DNA from: a virus
Strand: one strand, 5' to 3'
Virus record (IMG/VR): IMGVR_UViG_3300013286_000830
Span: 1-49,259 of that record
DNA: 49,259 nt
Of this stretch, positions 26,801 through 30,490 are shown piece after piece. The position numbers were made by a program, and so were the translations under genes. Numbering within the stretch: the first letter of the stretch is position 1; the number at the start of each line of letters is the position of its first letter. Below the pieces are notes generated by a model that worked only from the letters and a program-made list of their open reading frames with translations, had not been told where the DNA came from and did no database searches.

Positions 26801-27726
26801 CTAGGGTCAGGAAGATTTCCAATGCTGAATGCATTTCGTGCATTGATAGAGGCACTAAGTTTGGGATTACCATCGCCAATCAAGCCATTTACGGTGCTTC
26901 TAATTACCAAATCATAATTGCTTGAAGTGTCAACCTGTATTCCTCCTGCGCCTATGACATTTCTGGCTGTAAGGGTCTGACCCGCATTGTCAGCCATTAT
27001 TACTTGATTTGGATTGTATTGATTGATGTCAGACACAGTTCCAGTTGCAGTCACAGTGCTGAATTGAGATATGTTTGCACTGAATATCACTGTGGTCTTG
27101 GTTCCACCAGTTACCAACTGTACGCCGTTTAGTGCTGATACCAAGGACCCATTTGCGGTAAGATTGTTGACAGTTATGCTTTGACCCTTGGCAAACGGGC
27201 ATGCATTCACAGTTGAGTAGTCCACTTGGGTAGCGTTGGGTTCAAGATTAGCAAAAGTTATCACGGCACTGTTGGCAAATGCTGTGTTCATGACTGTGGC
27301 ACTCACATTCAATGATGTTGTTGCCACAGAGCCTGCAACCTGCACAGTCCATGTAAGTCCTGACCCGCTCACAATCACAGTTCTGTCGGGGCCGGAAGAC
27401 CAAATCAGCAGTTGTCCCGCAGCCACTGCACCGCTAAGTGTGCCTGGAGTAATTGTAAGGGTAGCTGATTGATATGTGCCAGTCAATGATCCTGTAAATG
27501 TGGCATTTACAGCACCGTTATTCACATTGTATTGTGTGCTGTAACCGGTTACATTGAATGTTTTTTTGTTAGGAGCATCTGACAGATTGGTAAATTTTAT
27601 TGTTCCACCGCCAAAAATCGCATAAAGTTCAGTAAAGTTTTGATTTACCTTGTTGAAACTGCTGCGTATGCTGTCGCCAGTTCCGTCATTACCTTGTATG
27701 CCGGTATCAATTATTTGTTGTGTCAT
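11866..27726 (-). CDS. giant tail fibre / adhesin, 5286 residues
   Basis: One uninterrupted frame of 15,861 bases. Order, N to C: fibre module GNDGTGDSIRSSFNKVNQNF (12-31); a region with about four helical repeats (pattern ANxxFIQxE, then VDAxxYDIxYGGN; near nt 26,100, 25,230, 23,660 and 20,530); a segment like the right-handed beta-helix of depolymerases (YYEDYPIKVPPNVTIQGD, nt 22,050-22,110); a long array of Thr/Ser/Gly-rich beta modules with SGSGNTWTV or GxGIxxGTxI motifs (nt 15,500-21,100); five repeats of the form GxVxGxW near nt 12,270-13,000; and a C-terminal domain (YSDLAEWYTSDEEYEPG...) that I recall from T4-like cyanophage fibres. It probably binds the host surface. Transcribed late, after the Fe-S carrier gene; GGAG precedes the ATG. 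Confidence 0.9.
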   Translation of the reverse strand: MTQQIIDTGIQGNDGTGDSIRSSFNKVNQNFTELYAIFGGGTIKFTNLSDAPNKKTFNVTGYSTQYNVNNGAVNATFTGSLTGTYQSATLTITPGTLSGAVAAGQLLIWSSGPDRTVIVSGSGLTWTVQVAGSVATTSLNVSATVMNTAFANSAVITFANLEPNATQVDYSTVNACPFAKGQSITVNNLTANGSLVSALNGVQLVTGGTKTTVIFSANISQFSTVTATGTVSDINQYNPNQVIMADNAGQTLTARNVIGAGGIQVDTSSNYDLVIRSTVNGLIGDGNPKLSASINARNAFSIGNLPDPSENLVLAFNSLPGNAATPTTIDGLAISKGYADRHYIATQNGVIVNPLVPRQQPSTAQIASVGYDSTLTSNYLAVEAMQRKDVVYRGGDTMTGALNLSDHPAPMAGFGTPNGTGDLQSATKFYVDNSTYYSAVNLYVSTQGDDLQAKTPIGREGSAWQYAYRTLGAAALAADNLISLSSSEPGPYRQTITWTDTTTSTQTKSQIYSAPLSGGNSSNQYYQDAFDLLRANRSFIQYETIAYINKKYVNAFSYNKISYTNILSNIVAAVAQDLSLSSLDGSSLTTYNVTTQASLLYGASNSNIIINQLTQIVDAINNTKNQIVNYSYNTVPLEIYVGQLIDAMLYDLIFGSNYQSVQAALAYTYASTGVSISEIAGLLDSTTISMTALTSDGATVTLSFAQQVSAPYVVGSYIIVSDVYPTVYNGVYQVTGCTNTNLTYSNTSGLPYIQLGSIQKNNIISNMIDNTGISSPSITQTLISLANSISSIIKTGVVPTVVLPSNLTTSDGQTSAATLLFNNVNFIQSELIGFITSNFPTTTYDHASFQTDFKYAVYSLIYDMMYGGNSQTISTALKHWVPNAVLLSYPVTFWTSVYGYLDNLVQAIITNTINGQGVKINPIATSSITTSNGIVTITLASSAANSFIPGQFVTVAGITPSGYNGTYVVTNGTLNTVSYVNSTTGAQTVAGTVTGKPGVLYQQTVRQYTNLTLANGSSVAVTIKNNINTFLQILATSSLPASGIVSGSSYTILSVGNSNFTLNGAGSNAVGVSFIANSTAGTGSGTVYAIPTPITLASNPTAVTVGTATGNLNISVVYPTTYLASFSGQISQYTLSATTVTGLIAVGQILLGTGLANNTSITAVNNVQFTGYVAGNILTVVGTPIGTITIGMVITSPGVTFSNPIIGSGGGNTWNGTFGTTAGSSVTPITLTGVCYTVNIAQSLSSRAMTTGDVNRVARSTVELLNTASSSSPLGIQYIATQFVNTAYPVINNNSAINTTNILNTIGSLFNIITGLLTNGYNTRLLPSYNAANNITPGYLDYIHAQQAILANISFVCAETIAYMKLNANTLGYISTPALDSTLTTGLRYILEAIAYDITYASTAGSVNIANSFWNNGFSSISGLNLSTQSFYKGMLYAQSVVNAVTQSTDATAWAANNTPAQTTVVQVISSSWANVTNEAPRADITTLWTYIKDIISLNTYGNYTTGNGKLIYPVLTGVDSALTGTKRTIDNQNSAIVTATLLYLDTTYRGGFNYNESNRITELGRIIDGQAIDLVTGGNYQSVAAGKYYYQNANLKAVALGSQYIQTYDSIKFARDLALQVLNQVTATRFQQTYQQVSNATISSQSTNTITATAAGTTVSLGSTASYKQGTAIKTGNISTIGGLASNTVYYVTQFTSSSATVKLSASYANAIAGLAITFTAASYASNNTISILGNYNASTAVTTFTGNYNIVLNIISGGYGNAPTATFGTGIYTITFDNGATSPNGGKGFVDQGGNVTAGVQSGIHIIPGKILIGNTSGAVGQIVSYVSGFDIGTNYDLVTVRLIQPGFFQQNETMDFGETVSNLNITICIETGVYYEDYPIKVPPNVTIQGDDFRRVIIRPRDRISQSPYRNTFFYRDSVIDALQVGLINFGFDYATQAGTTATLSAINGVITIALANNVQALQSWVGNVFMDATGETGTAGKAVVLTVSGNIMNCQVIYPFASITTYAIGAWHLFSTINYGRHYLTDPLDINSVPLNNKDIDVFLVNDATRVRLVSAQGHGGFMMVLDPTGQIKTKSPYAQESGCFSGSLGTGRRFAGGQFIDGFTGRLSGVVTAIANLSVNGILYYGKQITVVGGFNSGLDLRAPQVPCAYYVAGNRYQINDVVSYTQTYDINGNVTQGTAVLTLDNSTPFYLTGIYNTYSSSLTTNLATLITYAAQDMAIKVTANFTGSIVGVTLTVSAVASGTLFVGMYITGPNIVSGTYISAYISGSATASGVWSVSYGYAVSTGSQSMVGNLYSNYKTVVGGGLYLQPQNSLSSLGQLMVQQALLQVQSQVSNLSLATASNAFAVNNSLGIMASIITNGVTSAPAAVFPGITLGNTTVRKAANIIQANKTFIQAEMASYITGTFPIQSYPGYNSLTTQQDAGYLVDAMTYDILYGGNSSTWDRTISYYTTNTSLTAAAFSASITGVTLAISGSITLSNGTGSSSISVGYILSGIGVATGTTIVSGSGNTWTVNISQTVSAGTIVYAGASNYQLTSNSLYSSAYNRLSTVLNQLITNNLVTASAGNPYTQVTTLPTSADAVFVGSISGLTLTVSSVTSGTIATNQVIVGSGIATNTYIVSGSGTTWTVSGSSQTVGAGTVISGTTVGYKISNGTTGSTAGLVDFLIGYVANPKTYSLPNRLNPTISNSDFTTITNAIGPIQTSTLSVLNSGANLTINIEMGGNKSMLANDFTNVNDLGYGIFATNSGLTEQVSTFTYYCYTAYWALNGGQIRSVAGSNANGQYGLRASGYDLTELPNQVSMAYDMVATAHVYKQGVYINKMLVGGLNVYISNYQYIPQNTSELEIDHTAAGGTITRYQIAIVSHTDVYYNGQNVLNITLASNGNDATATGGLTSALYNGQIMIIRVLQNFKLLNIANVKPVRPSTALQFTNDLSDIYRIINYNLTESTGEPFSLTSGTAVLAVDAGFNFYKLAVDNVNVFAGDPVNTAAVALVCNVLALPGGSLYTGQGNSTASTSLYVTNVSGIISAGQIVSGIGFGNQTVTLVTPPTTLYTLSASQLTNVNSAGLFTVTGGVGSAVVGSRIVITGTQAGSTAQLTPGSYYIISTNNSTSLTLSSSIGGTAYVPAVQGSMLGHNYTFTADSGIYVLTLSDRPSSTPVGPVGFSVKSQGATVGDNRVAITAISSVNQINQLNKGIWIFAWYGRTHRVISYTPPTFIATGFFGTGSTSTTTLTVIGVVGTIKQGQLVTGAGFNGTQYVALTPTITSVGGSINASITLSGVPSGQPSGTIVFGSVTNSYVTIDPNPLYNNSAIGTTVNAFQFAGQSTVKDSIGGVVGKIMTFNIPYTANSTAFNNSILPPVDSTLNLVGNANTGYNSSVQVSGITNQTTITVTSVTNLAVGMVVTTSTTGAVIASNTIIQSVNTTANSITVSPACWIPTGTVLNCISTTATVLALNPYLSVGSGYSLGLNNNPLVVFTDPNPLSIPIRQATAITTVNSNGTVNITITDVGLGYTVAPTVTFRAGSGALAGTGSLVSAPIVSLSAGAISTTAITGIISTQAQLLYLTDPGTNGTVSTTTNSSAALSASSIDSSGVLTVGTISSGTILAGMMLSGTGLAQSLTAPIMAIKNNLGSSVTLTIPTLATNPFYLGQIINVTGLTPAGLNGYYALSGSSATTFSASTGLISGTTMTLNGTLTDAANITVGATVTNANILSGTYITAINTATFVGTLGSTALTGSFSITNASGAFSLSSVPSVPLAVGQQITISTTGSLATTTNLSTVSATSIAGDFSVATSTLTVGQSVIISGTAQAVAYGNTFSLGSNGTFTLSVGATVTLLAGQPVTLTGSFLGGASITGFVSPQTYFIIGSPSQTVFQISATRGGSAVVGNSGTGNQTSLTISFAAMSITGYSPGSTYYIGTGGTTSFSLVSTFGGTAIANTVGHTTGLLFTVQPASISGYTTPTTYLIATVPTTQTFTLQTLTSSGISTIVGTLSGLTFTQLTNTLSVASVSSSTRLSIGMVITGTGVTSGTYITAFNSASGSAGTYTLNQFATGTPTTGTSYTINQSQTAASAGINGSVTTVNYANTTNSVVGFVSGAGSLVSNTYTYISSLISGGGGNGSTWQTATVNGSNYAVPSTAITATANLLTVSTTTNLIVGNAVTFGGNVTLGGLVGTATYYILSLANSTVTIGAAPAGAPTTVTSTSVTSGQSMTFNSASFVSGTTVGILGSSTPVVTSVIAQGITTYSVAFTITSSLSVVNGAYYLIAGNTNNLYNGWFPTTTATGTVAANGTITLTYQYSPNANSNTWGNTTGSTITSNSITATSSLLGLAKPFSTATSTTVRAGYAAGAGAQITVRISTCRATGHDFLDIGTGGYDTTNYPNQIYGSPLLPATAANAVVEEGVGRVFHVSTDQNGVFRVGRYFNVDQGTGTVTFSANIAISNLDGLGFKKGVVVSEFSIDQTMQANAPEKVPVESAVRGYIDLRLGLDASSNPVAAGSVIGPGYMPLNGGLAMKRPMNLGNNYIQNLTMPGFTTGDLFAANKGYVDVKTAGGNSLFKLLDIGIGASATFYSLSSRTLTVTGVQGLLLLGMVPYLSSYFTNNNYITNITVSDIYTVLTLNTAPATSPTGTPTITFNNLVAGDLLAYDTVQSVWKNLNLPTGDVNITYNATTSAGGTLTATIQANRIVDSMVNSSAAISQSKLNLQAAGSLASAPSVFTQSSLGLSAYNNKVFSTSNGWVDLVSSVSTTTGILYGKLQFMSPNTVIGNKTISAAAPTELAFSDIVTGGGGVFSANFTGAGVFTQTAQGTNYSITSVTTAHGNSSLIKSDANGLIDVVGIKIVGLPVISLNPDLVTLQFNTPSTGLSSPVNFLTAAGTTVSNTISTFTGTIDIATTNGTLLTRSLKTNATDPLVTGSVAGAWSFAGNSVWDVSAATLKSNSLTGVNTTSVAPAKITGYWALASSSTLDTSAGTLYALSLTSGIGTGSIKGTWNLDTGAVLDQSAGSIKQSVLTTGATATAGTVTGTWTVNASSSFTATSVQGQANSATIAATAANTASTIVQRDSSGNFTANSITASLNGNALTASTIASQANSATIAASSTNTASTIVQRNSSNNTELNALYAKSLIAGTIASNSGATTGQIQGTWTLTGSGSQLQATYSDLAEWYTSDEEYEPGTVLVFGGVAETTTTAQINDTRCAGVVTTDPAYTMNHDLVGTKVCIALVGRVPCKVVGRVKKGDMLTTSATPGYAVRASAPTLGAVIGKALEDKDSGEAGVIEIAVGRA
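12388..12594 (-). repeat. two direct repeats of 63 bp, 144-bp period
   Basis: Copies at 12388-12450 and 12532-12594 share their first 24 bases exactly and most of the rest. They encode NSATIAA(S/T)xxNTASTIVQR twice, 48 residues apart, near the C-terminus of the giant fibre. The copies look like a recent tandem duplication. Confidence 0.8.
19750..21060 (-). repeat. array of degenerate beta modules in the giant fibre
   Basis: Three clear copies at about 19,750-19,980, 20,100-20,340 and 20,820-21,060, each 70-80 residues, following the plan G(S/T)IxGxTLxVS, then a hydrophobic GxxIxGxxI turn, then WxVSxSQTV or similar. The two left copies carry nearly the same core, SGSGNTWTV and SGSGTTWTV. Weaker copies continue to both sides (for example 18,520-18,690, 24,030-24,370 and 27,290-27,500). 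Boundaries are approximate. Confidence 0.65.
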
Positions 27727-27729
27727 GTG

Positions 27730-28053
27730 TTAAACTCCGAAGCTGGAACCACAGCCGCATGTTGTTGTTGCGTTGGGATTTTTTATGTTGAAAGAACTGC
27801 CTTGTAAATCTTCTTTGTAATCAATTTCTGCTCCTTGAAGATACTGCATGCTCATGGCATCTATCAGCACCTTGAATTCGTCCAACGGAATTTCAAAATC
27901 GTCTTCGTTGGTGATTTCGTCAAAGGTAAATCCATAACTGAATCCACTGCATCCTCCACCTTGTACAAATGTACGCAAGGCTAGGTTGGGATTGCCTTCT
28001 TCGTATATTAAATCTTTGATTTTTGCTTTTGCTGATGTGGAGATAGTGATCAT
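27730..28053 (-). CDS. A-type iron-sulfur carrier (IscA/ErpA/HesB-like)
   Basis: 107 residues from the ATG at 28053, chosen for GAGG seven bases upstream; the in-frame extension to 28080 runs through the late promoter. The three cysteines that bind the cluster in A-type carriers are present: Cys35 in [10 protein letters not shown], and Cys99 and Cys101 in [10 protein letters not shown]. The family passes Fe-S clusters to target enzymes. Length and order match cellular IscA. It is the first gene of the late operon with the giant fibre, whose start lies only three bases after this stop. Three radical SAM enzymes, each needing a 4Fe-4S cluster, are coded elsewhere in the window and are possible clients, as are virion proteins; both are inference. 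Confidence 0.93.
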   Translation of the reverse strand: MITISTSAKAKIKDLIYEEGNPNLALRTFVQGGGCSGFSYGFTFDEITNEDDFEIPLDEFKVLIDAMSMQYLQGAEIDYKEDLQGSSFNIKNPNATTTCGCGSSFGV

Positions 28054-28070
28054 ATTAGTCCTCGATATGG

Positions 28071-28080
28071 TATTTATCAA
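28071..28080 (-). promoter_or_regulatory. late promoter for Fe-S carrier and giant fibre operon
   Basis: Minus-strand TTGATAAATA, matching the T4 late octamer at seven of eight positions, 18 bases before the ATG at 28053. The leader includes a GAGG ribosome site. It would drive the transcript running to the desaturase near 9132. Confidence 0.7.
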
Positions 28081-28099
28081 AGACTTTTTGTAACCTTAA

Positions 28100-28107
28100 T
28101 GTAAATA
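28100..28107 (+). promoter_or_regulatory. possible late promoter with almost no leader
   Basis: TGTAAATA on the plus strand, only four bases (CTAC) before the ATG at 28112. If used like a T4 late promoter, transcription would begin at or next to the start codon. No Shine-Dalgarno sequence is visible. Confidence 0.4.
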
Positions 28108-28111
28108 CTAC

Positions 28112-28399
28112 ATGTACATAATAACTGAATACAAGCAAACACAATACGTACGCACCAGCAGGCATGGCAAACACCACACCTACATGAGGAAAAAGGCAGT
28201 GCTGGTTTTCAAATGTGACTGTTGCTACAGTGTGTTCAAACGTGACAAGGGCAACATGGATCCCAAACGCTTGAATAACAACGTTTATCATGTGTGTGGA
28301 TCATGTGATGCCAAAAAGTTTGCTCAAAGCAAGGGTGTGGAATCCAGGAAAGTTTGGGACATGCCGGTCAGCAGCCTCAAGACACTCGACCGATTCTAG
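28112..28399 (+). CDS. small zinc-ribbon-like protein
   Basis: 95 residues, basic. Two cysteine pairs spaced for one zinc ion: CDCC at 35-38 (FKCDCCYSVFKRDKG) and CGSC at 62-65 (VYHVCGSCDAKKF). Between them lies a short Arg/Lys/Asn-rich loop (GNMDPKRLNNN). The N-terminus (QYVRTSRHGKHHTYMRKK) is strongly basic, so nucleic acid binding is plausible. The start is uncertain because no ribosome site is present; ATG at 28184 is an alternative that keeps the cysteines. The gene is on the plus strand against its neighbours and overlaps the end of the SOD gene by 23 bases. No specific function recognised. Confidence 0.72.
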   Translation: MYIITEYKQTQYVRTSRHGKHHTYMRKKAVLVFKCDCCYSVFKRDKGNMDPKRLNNNVYHVCGSCDAKKFAQSKGVESRKVWDMPVSSLKTLDRF

Positions 28400-28937
28400 A
28401 ACTTATTAAATTCCAGTTGATTATCTTGTATATGTTGCGTAGATATGCTTTTTTGTCTGCTTGGTAATCCAATGCCCACGCATGCTCCCACCAATCGATC
28501 AGTAAGATTATGTCCATTCTTACTTGATGATTTTTGATGGTTTTAATGGCACCATCCCTGGCCAAATATACCCAACCTGAACCCTGTATGGTCATGGCTG
28601 TTTTTTCCACTTTTTCCTTGAATCTTTCAAAACTTTTAAAATGCTTGTTTATAAAGTTGAGAGCTATGTGTTCAGGATGATTTGTATTCAATGGCTTATG
28701 AAACTGCCTAAAATATATGTCATGTAAAAAGGCACCAGCTTCGTTGAAGTCAGGATCGCCCTCACCTTTGTTGTAACGGTCTACATAGCCCTTGTACAGC
28801 GTGCCATAGTGATAGTCAATGGTTTCTTCGCTTTTAACTGGCTCAAGTGCATCCTTGGCATAGGGCAAAGGCGTTTGCTCTAGAGTTTTGGGACTGTGTT
28901 CTTCTAGAAGCGTTACATACTTGATAAAGTTATACAT
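28377..28937 (-). CDS. Fe/Mn superoxide dismutase family protein
   Basis: 186 residues, typical length for the family, which converts superoxide to peroxide and oxygen. The start LEQTPLPYAKDALEPV resembles SodB closely. All four metal ligands are in place: His43 in DYHYGTLYKGYV, His72 in FLHDIYF, and Asp148/His152 in IDWWEHAWALDYQ. GSGWVYLA (119-126) and the C-terminal YIKAFWN-like YLRNIYKIINW are also present. No signal peptide, so cytoplasmic. The usual dimer motif is kept as WEHA. An ATAAATA element ends five bases before the ATG, with no proper ribosome site, so the message may be leaderless. Expressed late by promoter type; protects the cell or its Fe-S enzymes during infection, by inference. 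Confidence 0.88.
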   Translation of the reverse strand: MYNFIKYVTLLEEHSPKTLEQTPLPYAKDALEPVKSEETIDYHYGTLYKGYVDRYNKGEGDPDFNEAGAFLHDIYFRQFHKPLNTNHPEHIALNFINKHFKSFERFKEKVEKTAMTIQGSGWVYLARDGAIKTIKNHQVRMDIILLIDWWEHAWALDYQADKKAYLRNIYKIINWNLISSRIGRVS

Positions 28938-28942
28938 AACCT

Positions 28943-28960
28943 TATTTATTCCTATAAATA
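28943..28960. promoter_or_regulatory. palindromic bidirectional late promoter
   Basis: TATTTAT-TCCT-ATAAATA: two seven-base late-promoter cores back to back, four bases apart. The left core reads ATAAATA on the minus strand toward the SOD gene; the right one is the full TATAAATA on the plus strand (28953-28960) toward the basic protein. Perfect symmetry means both should bind the late sigma factor similarly, but not at once. Confidence 0.65.
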
Positions 28961-28979
28961 TTCTACAGGAGATATAATC

Positions 28980-29219
28980 ATGTTACATCATATTAAAAAA
29001 CTATTTGGTATCGGACCCAAAGTTAAAGCCTTGACCACGGTGCCTAATAAAATGGAAACACCTGTTGGTTCAACGCCAGCAGAATTGAAACTGGCAAGTG
29101 AAATTTGTAGAGACTTACCTAATCCAGGCAAACCTGTACCGGCTACTAAAAAAGCACCGGCTACCAAAAAGGTACCTGCGGCAAAGAAAGTACCTGTCAA
29201 AAAACCTAAATCAAGTTAA
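28980..29219 (+). CDS. small late protein with Lys/Pro/Ala-rich basic tail
   Basis: 79 residues. Residues 1-45 form a small domain (LHHIKKLFGIGPKV; TPAELKLASEICRDL). Residues 49-79 are a histone-H1-like tail built from four short repeats of the type (V/A)PA(T/A)KK, ending in KKPKSS. The late promoter TATAAATA at 28953 and the ribosome site AGGAGA ten bases before the ATG are both near consensus, so strong late expression is expected. Such tails bind DNA or acidic surfaces; a role in DNA packaging or condensation, or as an internal head protein, is possible but not shown. The last 14 bases overlap the end of the convergent UV endonuclease gene. Confidence 0.8.
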   Translation: MLHHIKKLFGIGPKVKALTTVPNKMETPVGSTPAELKLASEICRDLPNPGKPVPATKKAPATKKVPAAKKVPVKKPKSS

Positions 29220-30228
29220 GTTCCACTGCTCGGTTGTACACCTGGGCACTGCTCAAGTTCTTGCCTTTGCTTTCGCACATGATGTCAAAGTGTTCCCAGA
29301 AACTAAGAGCCCAGTCAGTGACAGGTTGATTCCAATACCAGTCACTGTGTGCCCGCATTTTTTGTTTCTTGTAACCAGCGGCCAGTAGTTGTGCATGATC
29401 TGGCATGACATCAATGGGATGATCTACCAACACATCTTCACGGCTTACCGAATAGTGCATGGTAGGGCGTACACCACGCCATGAATCAATTATGCGCTTG
29501 ACTCTGTCGTCCGTGGGCTTAATATACTCCCCAGTGCGAATCCAGTGATGGTGAATGTCCAGGACAAGAGCACAGTCATTCACTAGTTCAATACTGCTCT
29601 CAACACCCCAAGTCATCTCGTCATTCTCTATAGTAATACAGTTGCGAGCTTCTGGACTAAGTTTCTTTAGTGTTTCTCTAATGCCGTCAGGGCCGCGTTT
29701 GCCTGAAATATGTATGTTGATCTTCATGTCCTGGAATGTTCGACCAAAGCCCATCCAGCGAGCCATGTCAGCATGATATTCAAATTCTTCAATGCTTCGT
29801 TCCACGATGCCGGGATTCTCACTGCTCAGTACGCAGAACTGTCCAGGATGAAAACTTATGCGTACATCATGCTTACGAGCGGCCTCGCCCACCGGGGCAA
29901 AGATGCGTTCGCAATGACGCTGTTGATCTGGATGTTGCCACCATGTAATCCAATCTTTTTCAGTATAGCCACTCAGCATTTCTGAACCAATACGCATCAT
30001 TCTGCGCTCAGGCGGCAATTGGGCTACACGCTCAATCTGCTTAATGGCAGCAGCTGTGTTGTGATTCATGAGATCATATTGGCGTTGTTCGGCTTCCAAG
30101 GGATGTTCACGCAACCATCGCATGGTGGTACTGCGACCATTCAGCTCTCTATTAGCGGCATTGACTTTCATGCCTCTAACTTCTGAGGCGTCATCTAACC
30201 ATTTGCAGGCATAACCAATTCTTTTCAT
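29206..30228 (-). CDS. uvsE: UV damage endonuclease UvsE (UVDE family)
   Basis: 340 residues, slightly longer than usual. A TIM-barrel enzyme that nicks DNA 5' of UV photoproducts and other lesions. Family segments in order: MKRIGYACKWL at the start, MMRIGSEMLSGYT (about 76-88), RISFHPGQFCVLSSENP (about 123-139), DMKINIHISGKRG (about 167-179), NCITIENDEMTWGV (196-209), LVLDIHHHW (219-227) and PTMHYSVSRE near 253. The His, Glu and Asp metal ligands typical of the fold are all present. A sigma70-type early promoter at 30259-30287 and the stop-side overlap with a late convergent gene mean the two transcripts are antisense over 14 bases. Protects phage or host DNA in sunlit water. Confidence 0.93.
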   Translation of the reverse strand: MKRIGYACKWLDDASEVRGMKVNAANRELNGRSTTMRWLREHPLEAEQRQYDLMNHNTAAAIKQIERVAQLPPERRMMRIGSEMLSGYTEKDWITWWQHPDQQRHCERIFAPVGEAARKHDVRISFHPGQFCVLSSENPGIVERSIEEFEYHADMARWMGFGRTFQDMKINIHISGKRGPDGIRETLKKLSPEARNCITIENDEMTWGVESSIELVNDCALVLDIHHHWIRTGEYIKPTDDRVKRIIDSWRGVRPTMHYSVSREDVLVDHPIDVMPDHAQLLAAGYKKQKMRAHSDWYWNQPVTDWALSFWEHFDIMCESKGKNLSSAQVYNRAVELNLI

Positions 30229-30258
30229 AGGAGCAATAAATACTAGTGAATATGTTGT

Positions 30259-30287
30259 AGTTTAGCACAGATGTAGACATATGTCAA
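30259..30287 (-). promoter_or_regulatory. sigma70-type early promoter for uvsE
   Basis: Minus strand: -35 TTGACA (30282-30287), 17-base spacer, -10 TAAACT (30259-30264). The uvsE ATG is about 30 bases downstream. Confidence 0.72.
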
Positions 30288-30295
30288 TAAGCTAA

Positions 30296-30490
30296 TTACC
30301 AATGTCTAATCACGCCCGCAATAATAAAACAGCAGGTCACAACATGTATTATGACCCAAAATGTTTTAAAGAATAAAGCCCAACGGGCTTCCTTCATTGT
30401 TAGGATTGGAACATCTGGACGATCGTCATCAGTGTGGCCTATCAAGTGCCCAGTTGCCCGAGCCCAAATCTTTTCTACAGTATTCATCAA
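30296..30490 (-). CDS. small single-pass membrane protein
   Basis: 64 residues. Residues 1-36 are polar (MMNTVEKIWARATGHLIGHT, then DDDRPDVPILTMKEAR), and residues 37-62 are hydrophobic (ALFFKTFWVIIHVVTCCFII), giving a tail-anchored or C-terminal transmembrane protein. The ATG overlaps the stop of the QueD-like gene by four bases, so it is expressed early with that gene. No family recognised. Early small membrane proteins of phages often act on host envelope functions or superinfection; nothing specific supports that here. Confidence 0.7.
   Translation of the reverse strand: MMNTVEKIWARATGHLIGHTDDDRPDVPILTMKEARWALFFKTFWVIIHVVTCCFIIAGVIRHW

Noticed and set aside
12085-27472. Many plus-strand frames of 60-140 codons opposite the giant fibre
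   Set aside because: They follow from the low-complexity, Ala/Val/Thr-rich fibre sequence read in antisense; none has a ribosome site or family motif.
11866-27726. Diversity-generating retroelement acting on the giant fibre
   Set aside because: No reverse transcriptase, Avd-like gene or template/variable repeat pair is visible in the window; the repeats seen are ordinary tandem repeats.
28055-28291. 78-codon minus-strand frame overlapping the zinc-ribbon gene
   Set aside because: It runs antisense through the cysteine motifs of the plus-strand gene, has no ribosome site, and its composition does not resemble a real protein.
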